Of a stretch of DNA of 33,567 nt, positions 16,719 to 23,013 are shown piece after piece. The notes under the pieces are model-generated. The model worked only from the letters and a program-made list of their open reading frames with translations. It did no database searches and was not told where the DNA came from. Both the position numbers and the translations under genes were made by a program. Where the stretch lies: positions 1 through 33,567 of the forward strand of contig CAKOHQ010000010.1 of the NCBI GenBank assembly GCA_934085875.1, read 5' to 3'. This DNA comes from an uncultured Bacilli bacterium (GTDB lineage: Bacteria; Bacillota_I; Bacilli_A; RF39; UBA660). Position 1 is the first letter of the stretch. Each line of letters starts with the position of its first letter.

Positions 16719-17523
16719 TTTTATTATTATCCCTTATTGCTTTTGCTTTTTGAATATCTGCTAATGTTATATCTTTTATTGTTTTAGGTTCGTTTTTTTG
16801 ATATAAATATCTTTCAAATTTTGATCCTAATAGTGTTTCTGGTCTAAGATATGAACTCATTTTAGGATTATTAATCCATTCTAAAGTTTTTTTATCTATT
16901 ACTATTTTTATATCTTCAATTTTATATTTATTTAAGATATTATTAATTAATTTTTTATATTCATCTATTAATACATATTTTGAGTTTGTTTTAAAATTAA
17001 AATAATCTATTATTTCTTGATATTTACTATCATCTATTTTTATTAATTCTTTTTTATTAGTTATAAGTTCTAATTTATTATTATTTATATCTATATTTGT
17101 CTTACCTTTTGGCTTACAATTATTCTTACATTTATCCCTACTATTTTTAGCTCGATATTCTCTCATTTCCATAGCACCTACTGTAGTTTGATTCGTTAAT
17201 ACTAATGCATCTTCTATGTAATATGTATTTCCACTTTTTTCTATCATTTCTGTATCTAAAAAGTAATCAACACTCTCTTTTACTAAATCTATAGAATGCC
17301 CTGTTTCAATTGATAATTCTTCTATTGTATATGGTATATTCTTCTTACCTATTTTTTTAATTAATTTTCCATCTTTATTTATAGCTTTAAATATTAATTT
17401 AAAATATAAGATTATCATTTCATATCCATTTTGTTTTTGTTGTAGATATCTTATTACATCACTATCAAAGAAATTAGATTTTAACATAAAGTAATAATAT
17501 TTTTCTTTATTATATTTCGCCAT
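16711..17523 (-). CDS. Phage replisome organizer / replication initiation protein
   Basis: The N-terminal winged-helix region matches the phage replisome-organizer family (YYYFMLKSNFFDSDVIRYLQ; LIFKAINKDGKL; YTIEELSIETGH). After a Lys/Asn-rich linker, the C-terminus is the conserved phage domain that ends in KMSSYLRPETLLGSKFERYL. Such proteins bind an origin within their own gene and recruit helicase loader and DnaB-type helicase. This gene therefore suggests the element replicates after excision. It overlaps its neighbours on both sides. No clear iteron set was found by eye in the AT-rich linker region. Confidence 0.85.
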   Translation of the reverse strand: MAKYNKEKYYYFMLKSNFFDSDVIRYLQQKQNGYEMIILYFKLIFKAINKDGKLIKKIGKKNIPYTIEELSIETGHSIDLVKESVDYFLDTEMIEKSGNTYYIEDALVLTNQTTVGAMEMREYRAKNSRDKCKNNCKPKGKTNIDINNNKLELITNKKELIKIDDSKYQEIIDYFNFKTNSKYVLIDEYKKLINNILNKYKIEDIKIVIDKKTLEWINNPKMSSYLRPETLLGSKFERYLYQKNEPKTIKDITLADIQKAKAIRDNNKNG

Positions 17524-17773
17524 TTTTTGATTTATTAATTGTTACTAAAAAATCTAGATTAATTTTAAAGTATTCAATTACCTTTTCCATTGGAACTAAA
17601 TTATTAGGAAGTTTTAATCCTTGATCTATTATATTTCTTTCTATTTCATTTTTTATGTTTCTAGCTTTATTTCTACCTAACGCACCTATTTTCATTATAT
17701 CTTGTATTGTAGCCCACTGCTTATTTAGTAGCTCCAGCATCTCATCTGCTTGAATTATTGTTTTGCTTTTCAT
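17510..17773 (-). CDS. Small phage HTH-type protein, candidate excisionase/regulator
   Basis: The 87-residue product has an HTH-like segment ATIQDIMKIGALGRNKARNI followed by a basic helix and a C-terminal strand/helix pair. Similar small proteins sit directly before replisome organizer genes in Firmicute phages and integrative elements. The position after the Cro-like gene fits an Xis role. The ATG at 17773 has a perfect AAAGGAG eight bases upstream; the longer reading frame from 17821 lacks one. It ends inside the start of the replisome organizer (14-bp overlap). Its leader holds an operator-like palindrome and a 20-bp block shared with the integrase leader. Confidence 0.65.
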   Translation of the reverse strand: MKSKTIIQADEMLELLNKQWATIQDIMKIGALGRNKARNIKNEIERNIIDQGLKLPNNLVPMEKVIEYFKINLDFLVTINKSKNGEI

Positions 17774-17795
17774 TTTTAAATCTCCTTTTATTTTC

Positions 17796-17815
17796 TTATT
17801 AAAGTTTACCAGACT
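17796..17815 (-). repeat. 20-bp leader block shared with the integrase gene, copy 1
   Basis: Reads AGTCTGGTAAACTTTAATAA on the minus strand, 22 bases before the Xis-like gene. It is identical to 18,998-19,017 on the plus strand, so the two copies face apart, each upstream of a gene transcribed away from the other. Confidence 0.75.
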
Positions 17816-17821
17816 CTTCAA

Positions 17822-17838
17822 TTACGATGTTTTCGTAA
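17822..17838. promoter_or_regulatory. Repressor operator-like palindrome upstream of the Xis/replication operon
   Basis: TTACGATGTTTTCGTAA, a near palindrome of the form TTACGAnnnTTTCRTAA that recurs at 18,222-18,238. It lies immediately downstream of a TATAAT (minus strand, 17,845-17,850), so a bound repressor would block the early operon. Confidence 0.6.
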
Positions 17839-17883
17839 CTTAAAATTATAAAAAAATATATCGATACTGCATGATATAAAATT

Positions 17884-18162
17884 CTATTTACTACATACTT
17901 CATTTACTTCTTTACTACTACATCTAAATTTTCTTCGCGCTCTTGATTGATGCAATTTTATTATATCTTCCTTATTATTAAATAATATGCTATCAATATC
18001 TACATCATATACTTGTATTATCTTTCTTATTAAAGGAATCTTAGGCATAGTCTTATGTTGTTCTATTGCTCTTAGTCTGCTTGTTGGTATACCTATTTTC
18101 TTAGCTGCATCATCAATACTCATATTTAAGTGCACACGAATTGCTCTTAACGTAGCCTGCAC
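17884..18162 (-). CDS. Cro-like XRE-family HTH regulator
   Basis: A small protein with a clear lambda-type HTH (LRAIRVHLNMSIDDAAKKIG, then TSRLRAIEQHKTMP) followed by a basic tail (HQSRARRKFRC). It is divergent from the S24 repressor gene, as Cro or SaPI Str genes are from their repressors. I prefer the GTG start at 18162, because the sequence after the upstream ATG at 18180 is itself a perfect AAGGAGG ribosome site eight bases before the GTG. If the ATG were used the transcript would be almost leaderless, since the predicted start is near 18180. Confidence 0.8.
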   Translation of the reverse strand: MQATLRAIRVHLNMSIDDAAKKIGIPTSRLRAIEQHKTMPKIPLIRKIIQVYDVDIDSILFNNKEDIIKLHQSRARRKFRCSSKEVNEVCSK

Positions 18163-18186
18163 AATTTTAACCTCCTTCATATTTTA

Positions 18187-18215
18187 ATAATATTACAAAA
18201 ATTTTTAATTGTAAA
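18187..18215 (-). promoter_or_regulatory. Promoter of the Cro-like gene
   Basis: On the minus strand TTTACA, 17 bases, TATTAT. It lies seven bases from the palindrome at 18,222-18,238. Confidence 0.55.
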
Positions 18216-18221
18216 TAGAAA

Positions 18222-18238
18222 TTACGAAAGTTTCATAA
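18222..18238. promoter_or_regulatory. Repressor operator in the divergent switch region
   Basis: TTACGAAAGTTTCATAA, a 17-bp palindrome with one mismatch pair and the same consensus as 17,822-17,838. It sits between the two divergent promoters. Confidence 0.65.
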
Positions 18239-18243
18239 TTTTG

Positions 18244-18260
18244 CTTGTAACTTTTCGTAA
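18244..18260. promoter_or_regulatory. Half-conserved second operator over the repressor promoter
   Basis: The right half TTTTCGTAA is identical to that of the 17,822 site, while the left half is degenerate. It overlaps the -35 and spacer of the repressor promoter, which would allow autorepression. Confidence 0.5.
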
Positions 18261-18273
18261 ATTAAGTTATACT
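18245..18273 (+). promoter_or_regulatory. Promoter of the S24 repressor gene
   Basis: TTGTAA, 17 bases, TATACT; the ribosome site GAGGAGG follows. Confidence 0.65.
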
Positions 18274-18293
18274 TATATTAGAGGAGGTACGAT

Positions 18294-18947
18294 ATGAATA
18301 GTAGAGATATATTTATAAATAACCTTAAAGCTATTATGAAAGAAAGAAAAGTTTCAAGAAGACAACTTGCTGAAGGTTTAAACATTCCTTACACTACTCT
18401 AACTGATTGGTGTACAGGTAGAATATTTCCACGTGTTGAAAAAATAAATTTAATTGCTGATTATTTTAATATTAAAAAATCTGATTTAATCGAAGAAATA
18501 ACTGATGAAGATGATGATGCTTTATATGATGATGTAGTTAAAGTTGATGTTTTTTCAAAATTATTTTTAGATTCTGTTTGGTGTTTAAAAAATGAATCAT
18601 TTAAAATTGATGAAGAATTAATACCTCCAGAATGGATAAAGAAGCAGCAAAGTTATTTTGGATTAATAATGAATGATAATTCTATGGATCCTGAATTTCA
18701 TAAAGATGATTACTTAATTATTAGAGAATGCAAAAAAATGGATAAAGATGGCTTCTATTGTATTTTAGAAAAAGACTCTGATTATGCAAAAATAAGAAAG
18801 TTAATACATATTAATGATGGAATAATGGTAATGCCACTTAATATGGATGATAAGACTCAACCTAAAACTTATTTAAAAGGAACTCTAGAATTTGAGTCCT
18901 TAAGAATTATTGGTATTGTAGTACAAGTTAAAAGAAAATATATATAA
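18294..18947 (+). CDS. CI/Stl-like repressor with C-terminal S24 peptidase-type domain
   Basis: The N-terminal XRE HTH (VSRRQLAEGLNIPYTTLTDW, then GRIFPRVEKI) binds operators. The C-terminal LexA/CI-type domain carries the serine in MNDNSMDPEFHKDDYLIIR and the lysine in SDYAKIRKL. The linker between them is acidic (EEITDEDDDALYDD) and lacks the usual Ala-Gly or Cys-Gly cleavage pair, so RecA-stimulated self-cleavage is doubtful. Release by a helper-phage protein, as for SaPI Stl, is a possible alternative. GAGGAGG precedes the ATG. It is divergent from the Cro-like gene across an operator-rich region and codirectional with the integrase. Confidence 0.88.
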   Translation: MNSRDIFINNLKAIMKERKVSRRQLAEGLNIPYTTLTDWCTGRIFPRVEKINLIADYFNIKKSDLIEEITDEDDDALYDDVVKVDVFSKLFLDSVWCLKNESFKIDEELIPPEWIKKQQSYFGLIMNDNSMDPEFHKDDYLIIRECKKMDKDGFYCILEKDSDYAKIRKLIHINDGIMVMPLNMDDKTQPKTYLKGTLEFESLRIIGIVVQVKRKYI

Positions 18948-18974
18948 AAAAAGACCACTGCTGGAACAGTGATC
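18946..18974 (-). terminator. Hairpin after the repressor gene
   Basis: GACCACTG pairs with CAGTGATC around a six-base loop. The T tract is on the minus-strand side (seven A on the plus strand), so as an intrinsic terminator it would stop antisense transcription entering the repressor gene. Confidence 0.5.
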
Positions 18975-18997
18975 AAATGAAAAATCCCTAATTAAAA

Positions 18998-19017
18998 AGT
19001 CTGGTAAACTTTAATAA
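18998..19017 (+). repeat. 20-bp leader block shared with the Xis-like gene, copy 2
   Basis: AGTCTGGTAAACTTTAATAA, identical to the inverted copy at 17,796-17,815, about 83 bases before the integrase start and just upstream of two TATAAT-like boxes. Confidence 0.75.
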
Positions 19018-19100
19018 TTATAATAAATATAATTTTGGAGATTTCTCGTATATAATTATATCATTAATTGGGGATTTACACAAGAAAGGACGTGTAAATT

Positions 19101-20204
19101 GTGCCAATATATAAAGATAAAAAGACTACTAAAGATGGTAGATGTTGGTATTTTAAAGTAAATTATACTGATGCTTTTGGTAAACCTGATCAATATAAAT
19201 CAAAAAAGTTTGCAACAAAAAAAGAAGCAATTGATGCTGAAAGGATGTTTATGGTTACTTCTACTGATAAAGTTGAAGATAATAACATGACATTTAAAGA
19301 TCTATATGATGAATTTAGAATGCATAATGATGAAATAATGAAAGCTACTACATTATGTGGTTATAGCTATAAAGAAAAATATATCGAATGTTTCTTTCCT
19401 GTAAAAATAAAAGATTTTAACATTATGCAATTTGAACAATGGAAAAGAGACATTAATAAAGCAGGTATATCTTTACGTTATAAAAATGATATTTATAAAT
19501 TTCTTAGATCAATTCTTAACTTTGGTGTTAAATGGCATGGATTTAATTTTAATAATGTTTATAACAAAATGACAAAGTTCCAAGATCCTAATGAAAGAAG
19601 AAAAGAAATGTCTTACTATAACTACGAAGAATTCAAAAAGTTTATTTCTTATGAAGAGGATCTTAGATGGAAATGTGTATTTGAAATTTTTTATTATTGC
19701 GGACTACGTAAAGGTGAATTAAAAGGTTTAACTTGGAAAGATATTTATTTCGATAAAAAGGTGTTATCCGTTAACAAACAAATTACCCAGTTAAATAACC
19801 GCACAAAGTTCGAATTTTCGGATACAAAAACAAAAGATAGTTATCGTATTGTTCCTATCACTAAACTCCTTCTAAACGACCTTAAAATGCTCTACGAGCA
19901 GTGTAAAAAGGAATATTGTAACTTTAACGATGATTTCTTTGTTGTATCTGACGCAAGACCTATTAGTGATACCACAATATATGATAGAAGAACTTTAATA
20001 GCAAACAAAGCTGGATTGAAATTAATAAGATTACATGACTTTAGACATTCATGTGCATCATTGTTAATTAATAATGGAGCTAATGTTACATTAGTAGCTA
20101 AATTTTTAGGACATACAAAAATCGAGGAAACGTTAAATACATATTCACATATGTTTAGTACAGCACTCGATAATGTTGTTAGTATTATAGATAGCTTAGA
20201 ATAA
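19101..20204 (+). CDS. int: Tyrosine recombinase integrase
   Basis: Catalyses site-specific integration and excision of the element. The N-terminal arm-binding domain (GRCWYFKVNYTDAFGKPDQY, then KSKKFATKKEAIDAE) is followed by a SAM-like core-binding domain. The catalytic domain has Arg in CGLRKGELKGLTW, the H-x-x-R of LHDFRHSCASLL, a second His in FLGHTKIEETLNTYSH, and the nucleophilic Tyr of the same motif. Its 367 residues are normal for the Tn916/phage-type family. The GTG start at 19101 has AAAGGA nine bases before it. The 25-bp repeats at both element ends are the likely arm sites. Confidence 0.95.
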   Translation: MPIYKDKKTTKDGRCWYFKVNYTDAFGKPDQYKSKKFATKKEAIDAERMFMVTSTDKVEDNNMTFKDLYDEFRMHNDEIMKATTLCGYSYKEKYIECFFPVKIKDFNIMQFEQWKRDINKAGISLRYKNDIYKFLRSILNFGVKWHGFNFNNVYNKMTKFQDPNERRKEMSYYNYEEFKKFISYEEDLRWKCVFEIFYYCGLRKGELKGLTWKDIYFDKKVLSVNKQITQLNNRTKFEFSDTKTKDSYRIVPITKLLLNDLKMLYEQCKKEYCNFNDDFFVVSDARPISDTTIYDRRTLIANKAGLKLIRLHDFRHSCASLLINNGANVTLVAKFLGHTKIEETLNTYSHMFSTALDNVVSIIDSLE

Positions 20205-20223
20205 AAGTTATCTTTTTTCATAT

Positions 20224-20244
20224 AAAAAGCCTCTTTACAGAGGC
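20224..20244 (-). terminator. Terminator, minus strand, after the toxin-antitoxin operon
   Basis: GCCTC-TGTAAA-GAGGC followed by TTTTT on the minus strand. It converges with the end of the integrase gene. Confidence 0.65.
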
Positions 20245-20274
20245 GCACTTAAAAAGTGAAAAACCACATAATGT

Positions 20275-20409
20275 GCACTAATTAAATGTACTAATATTAT
20301 ATTCAAATATCATTTTTTTATTCTTATACAAAGCAAAAACTAGCTTGCGCTAGTCTTTGAAAACACTTCTTCCACATATGTATAAACATACATGCATTAA
20401 TTAAATGTA
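20275..20409. repeat. Near-identical 16-bp direct repeats in the integrase/TA intergenic region
   Basis: GCACTAATTAAATGTA at 20,275 and GCATTAATTAAATGTA at 20,394 differ at one base. Each is preceded by a small palindrome around CACAT/ATGTG and followed by a TTATAT-containing stretch. The roughly 300 bases between the genes hold these repeats and two minus-strand terminators but no credible gene. Confidence 0.45.
20335..20354 (-). terminator. First terminator after the PemK-like gene
   Basis: ACTAGC-GCAA-GCTAGT then TTTTTG on the minus strand. Confidence 0.7.
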
Positions 20410-20503
20410 ATTAAATTATATACTTTTATTGTCATTTTGTCAATATTTCTGTTGATGTTTCTACAACATTTTTGTCAACTTTTTGCAATATTATTTGTTC
20501 TTA

Positions 20504-21250
20504 TTATTTAAATAAATAGTATTTAGATATTGCTTTCTTAATCTCATTATAATCATTTTTAGTTATTATTGCTAATTTATTCTTTGCAAAATATGGTGCC
20601 AGTATTCTTTTTGAACTTAAATTCATCATATTTTCTATCTTTGCTGTTCCTTCTGCCAAACATTCTAAATCGTAATGAAAATAATATTTATCAGATCTTC
20701 TTTTTGTAGTCAACGGAATCATTGTCCATAAATTTTTATCGCTTGTTGGTCTCCATAAAATTGCAGGTCTTAACTTTCTCAATTCACTTCCAACGCCTAC
20801 GCCAAAATCAACCCAATAAATTGCCTTTTGAATTAACTTGTCTGTTTCTACGTCTTTTTGATTAATAACAAATTTATCTCTACACCATTTTATATAGCTT
20901 ATACCATCAATATCATTTTTTATATTTTTATTTAAAAATTGAAGTAAAGAATTTTTACTTTCTTGTAATACTTTATTAAAATCACTTGAAGATAATTTAA
21001 CTGGTTCCCCTTTTTTATATATGCATCTATTCATTTTTGAACGATTATAATCTGCAACTTTGTTTACATCTACATATTTTTTTATTGAATTACAATAAAT
21101 ACAACCAGATTTTTCTTTTGAATATACTGGCATTCCAACATAATGATTTGCGGAAATATCATAAATAATTAATACCCATTCTTTTTCAACTTTTTCATTT
21201 GTTTCATAGATTTGTTTAAAATTAATTGTTAATACGTTCATCTTCTTCAT
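20504..21250 (-). CDS. PemK/MazF-like protein with an N-terminal extension
   Basis: The C-terminal half matches the PemK/MazF fold: AIYWVDFGVGVGSELRKLRP (start strand and the Arg-Pro turn), WTMIPLTTKRRSD and GTAKIENMMNLSSKRI, the segments that form the RNA-binding groove of endoribonuclease toxins. The first 130 or so residues are an extra domain with YVGMPVYSKEKSGCIYC, itself weakly reminiscent of a second degenerate PemK-type barrel. At 248 residues it is about twice the length of a classic toxin. It lies three bases behind the HTH-ImmA gene and is the third gene of the operon. ATG at 21250 is chosen; GTG at 21253 is an alternative. It could be a toxin or a regulatory sensor. Confidence 0.75.
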   Translation of the reverse strand: MKKMNVLTINFKQIYETNEKVEKEWVLIIYDISANHYVGMPVYSKEKSGCIYCNSIKKYVDVNKVADYNRSKMNRCIYKKGEPVKLSSSDFNKVLQESKNSLLQFLNKNIKNDIDGISYIKWCRDKFVINQKDVETDKLIQKAIYWVDFGVGVGSELRKLRPAILWRPTSDKNLWTMIPLTTKRRSDKYYFHYDLECLAEGTAKIENMMNLSSKRILAPYFAKNKLAIITKNDYNEIKKAISKYYLFK

Positions 21251-21256
21251 CACCAG

Positions 21257-22288
21257 TTACTTTCTTTCAATTATAAAATTATATTTTTGATAAGTTGATG
21301 AAGAATATTCGATCATTTTATCTTTTGCTAATTTGTACACTACAAAACTTTTTGGATATACATTTTCTAACTCAATTTTATAATCAATTGTTTTTAATAT
21401 TTTTTCATAATATCTATTATCAACCATCCACTCATAAGCTTGTCGATCTGCTGCTTCTTCAATTTCAGAATCATCGTCAAAAGAAATAAGATTAGTTGCT
21501 TTTGCCTGATTAAAATCTTTTTTACAATGTGCTAATTCATGCAATAAAGCAAAATATATGTCAGCTATTCTACTATGCTTATATGTTATATATATTGATG
21601 GTACTTCTTTATGAACCTTAAAAGCTCCTCTTATTCGAGAACCAGGGATATCCTCTTGTATAACAAGAGCAATACCATTTTTGTTAAATTCGTCTATTAA
21701 TATTTTTTCATCAAAAATATCTTTAGAGGCTAAATTTCTTATAAAATCTACTAACTTTTCTATATTTTCTTTATTATATTTTCCTACCTTTTGATTCAAA
21801 GTTTCTCTATAACATTTTTCTAACCATAATAAAAGTAATTCTGGCTTATCATTTTTACTTTTAAAATATATTTTTTCATCTATTTGATAAACTTTTTCAG
21901 GCCCTTTTACTCTTAAAAATTTAAGAATATCTTTAATTAATTCTATTTTATTATTTTTATCAATAAAGTTTATCCAATTATTTTTAATCAAATACTGATA
22001 AGAAAATTTATTTAGATATTGTGAAACTGTTAAGTTTTCTTTTTGCAAATATTCTTCTATTTCTGATTCAAATTTATAATTAAGTTCCATTCGATAAATA
22101 TAATCGCTTGGAATGTCAGTAACTATAGAAATTGAATCTATTAATTGTGAGCTTAATTCACATTTTCCGTTTAATATATCTATTAAATGTTTTGGAGTGA
22201 TACCAATTCTATTTGCGAAGTCTTTATTTGTAATATTATTAAATTCTAAATATTCTTTTAGATAATCTGCAAATTTTATCTTTCTCAT
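21257..22288 (-). CDS. HTH (XRE/HigA-like) + ImmA/IrrE metallopeptidase fusion, antitoxin-like
   Basis: The N-terminal XRE HTH (ITNKDFANRIGITPKHLIDI) resembles HigA antitoxins. After a helical middle part, the C-terminal ImmA/IrrE-type zinc protease domain shows IYFALLHELAHCKKDF and EEAADRQAYEWMVDN, with both zinc signatures intact. Such fusions occur downstream of RelE/HigB toxins. The HTH would bind the operator at 22,661-22,684 and the protease could clear the repressor or partner on a signal. It starts 12 bp after the toxin gene. 343 residues, full length. Confidence 0.85.
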   Translation of the reverse strand: MRKIKFADYLKEYLEFNNITNKDFANRIGITPKHLIDILNGKCELSSQLIDSISIVTDIPSDYIYRMELNYKFESEIEEYLQKENLTVSQYLNKFSYQYLIKNNWINFIDKNNKIELIKDILKFLRVKGPEKVYQIDEKIYFKSKNDKPELLLLWLEKCYRETLNQKVGKYNKENIEKLVDFIRNLASKDIFDEKILIDEFNKNGIALVIQEDIPGSRIRGAFKVHKEVPSIYITYKHSRIADIYFALLHELAHCKKDFNQAKATNLISFDDDSEIEEAADRQAYEWMVDNRYYEKILKTIDYKIELENVYPKSFVVYKLAKDKMIEYSSSTYQKYNFIIERK

Positions 22289-22300
22289 ATCATCACACCC

Positions 22301-22615
22301 TTATAATTTATTTTTAAAATCCTCATAATGATTGGTTGAAATAAATTCTAAAATTATTGTTTGATGATTATCTGTGGAAAAAATCAATCTAACTTTTCCG
22401 CCATTTTTGTTTAGATTAAAACTGTGATAACCATTTAACTCGTATTTTAGAGCTTCATATTCATACATTTGAGAGATTGGACTTCTACTTAATTCATTAA
22501 AATCTATACATTGTCTAATATGATTTAAAACCATTTCAAGTGTATTTGATTCCTTATATCTTTTTTTTATACTTTTTAAGCTATTTTTATATTTGCTGCC
22601 ATATTCAATTTTCAA
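22301..22615 (-). CDS. RelE/HigB-family toxin
   Basis: The 104-residue protein has the RelE-like order: basic helix pair (YGSKYKNSLKSIKKRYKESN), a turn (SPISQMYEYEALKYELNGYH), and the strands SFNLNKNGGKVRLIFS and QTIILEFISTNHY with the final HYEDF, a frequent end of HigB/YafQ-like mRNA interferases. The start codon is TTG at 22615 with GGGAGTGA seven to ten bases upstream. First gene of a three-gene module (toxin, HTH-ImmA, PemK-like), toxin-first as in higBA. Confidence 0.8.
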   Translation of the reverse strand: MKIEYGSKYKNSLKSIKKRYKESNTLEMVLNHIRQCIDFNELSRSPISQMYEYEALKYELNGYHSFNLNKNGGKVRLIFSTDNHQTIILEFISTNHYEDFKNKL

Positions 22616-22660
22616 TTAATATCACTCCCGTCTTTTTTCACCTCCTATCTCCTCTATATG

Positions 22661-22690
22661 TATATTAACATAAAGGTTAATATATGTCAA
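22661..22690 (-). promoter_or_regulatory. Promoter with embedded perfect operator of the toxin-antitoxin operon
   Basis: TTGACA, 17 bases, TAATAT on the minus strand. The spacer and -10 are covered by TATATTAAC-N6-GTTAATATA, a perfect inverted repeat (22,661-22,684), the expected binding site of the HTH-ImmA protein. Confidence 0.8.
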
Positions 22691-22773
22691 TCTATTTGCT
22701 TAAAAATTTGGTATTTATTCATTAACTAAATCTTCAACAAAAGGCAGTTAAATCTTTAACTTAATTAAAAAAT

Positions 22774-22798
22774 ATCGTACCTAAATCGTACCTAAAAC
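22774..22798. repeat. Right arm-type integrase site pair
   Basis: The same 25-bp block with two tandem ATCGTACCTAAA as at 6,646-6,670, same orientation, 73 bp inside the right att core. Confidence 0.7.
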
Positions 22799-22843
22799 AA
22801 AAATAACGTAAGCAATACCTCACAACCCCTTATAAATTGGGAC

Positions 22844-22945
22844 AAAAAAAATGAAGAAGCTCTCGCTTCTTCTTCAGGGGGTTTTGGTTGATCCGTCTAA
22901 CTACAATATCGTTATCCGAATCTGCATGATATAATATCATGCCTA
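22844..22945 (-). ncRNA. Small RNA (about 100 nt) used as integration target, terminator supplied by the element
   Basis: On the minus strand a strong promoter (TTGACA, 17 bases, TAAAAT at 22,979-22,951) lies just downstream of recG. The transcript would begin near 22,944 with a GCATGATA-TTA-TATCATGC hairpin, continue through an unpaired C-rich segment ACCAAAACCCCCTGAAG, and end in a GAAGAAGC-GAGA-GCTTCTTC hairpin with eight T. No open frame of note is present. The right att core lies within its 3' part, so promoter and 5' half are chromosomal while the terminator belongs to the element. I do not recognize a known RNA family. Confidence 0.65.
22871..22892. repeat. attR: right copy of the 22-bp direct repeat
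   Basis: Identical to 6,532-6,553. It lies in the 3' portion of the small RNA gene, covering its C-rich segment and the base of the terminator stem. Confidence 0.8.
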
Positions 22946-22950
22946 TAATC

Positions 22951-22979
22951 ATTTTATAATTAAATAAATTCTTTGTCAA
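22951..22979 (-). promoter_or_regulatory. Promoter of the recG-downstream small RNA
   Basis: Perfect -35 TTGACA, 17-base spacer, -10 TAAAAT, on the minus strand, 35 bases after the recG stop. Confidence 0.75.
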
Positions 22980-23013
22980 TTATTAATTTTACAAAAATTG
23001 GAAATTATGTAAA

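Noticed and set aside
17866..17879. 13-bp identity CTGCATGATATAA with 22,923-22,935 as a further att-like repeat
   Set aside because: Short, AT-rich, and not placed at an element boundary; the 22,923 copy is explained by the small RNA hairpin.
22615..22640. Short leader peptide (GTG within AGGAGGTG) before the RelE-type toxin
   Set aside because: It has no spacing from its ribosome site and is only nine codons; too little to call, though its stop overlaps the toxin TTG.
22844..22945. 4.5S/SRP RNA, tmRNA or tRNA as the integration target
   Set aside because: The conserved SRP apical loop, tmRNA ends and tRNA T-loop are all absent.
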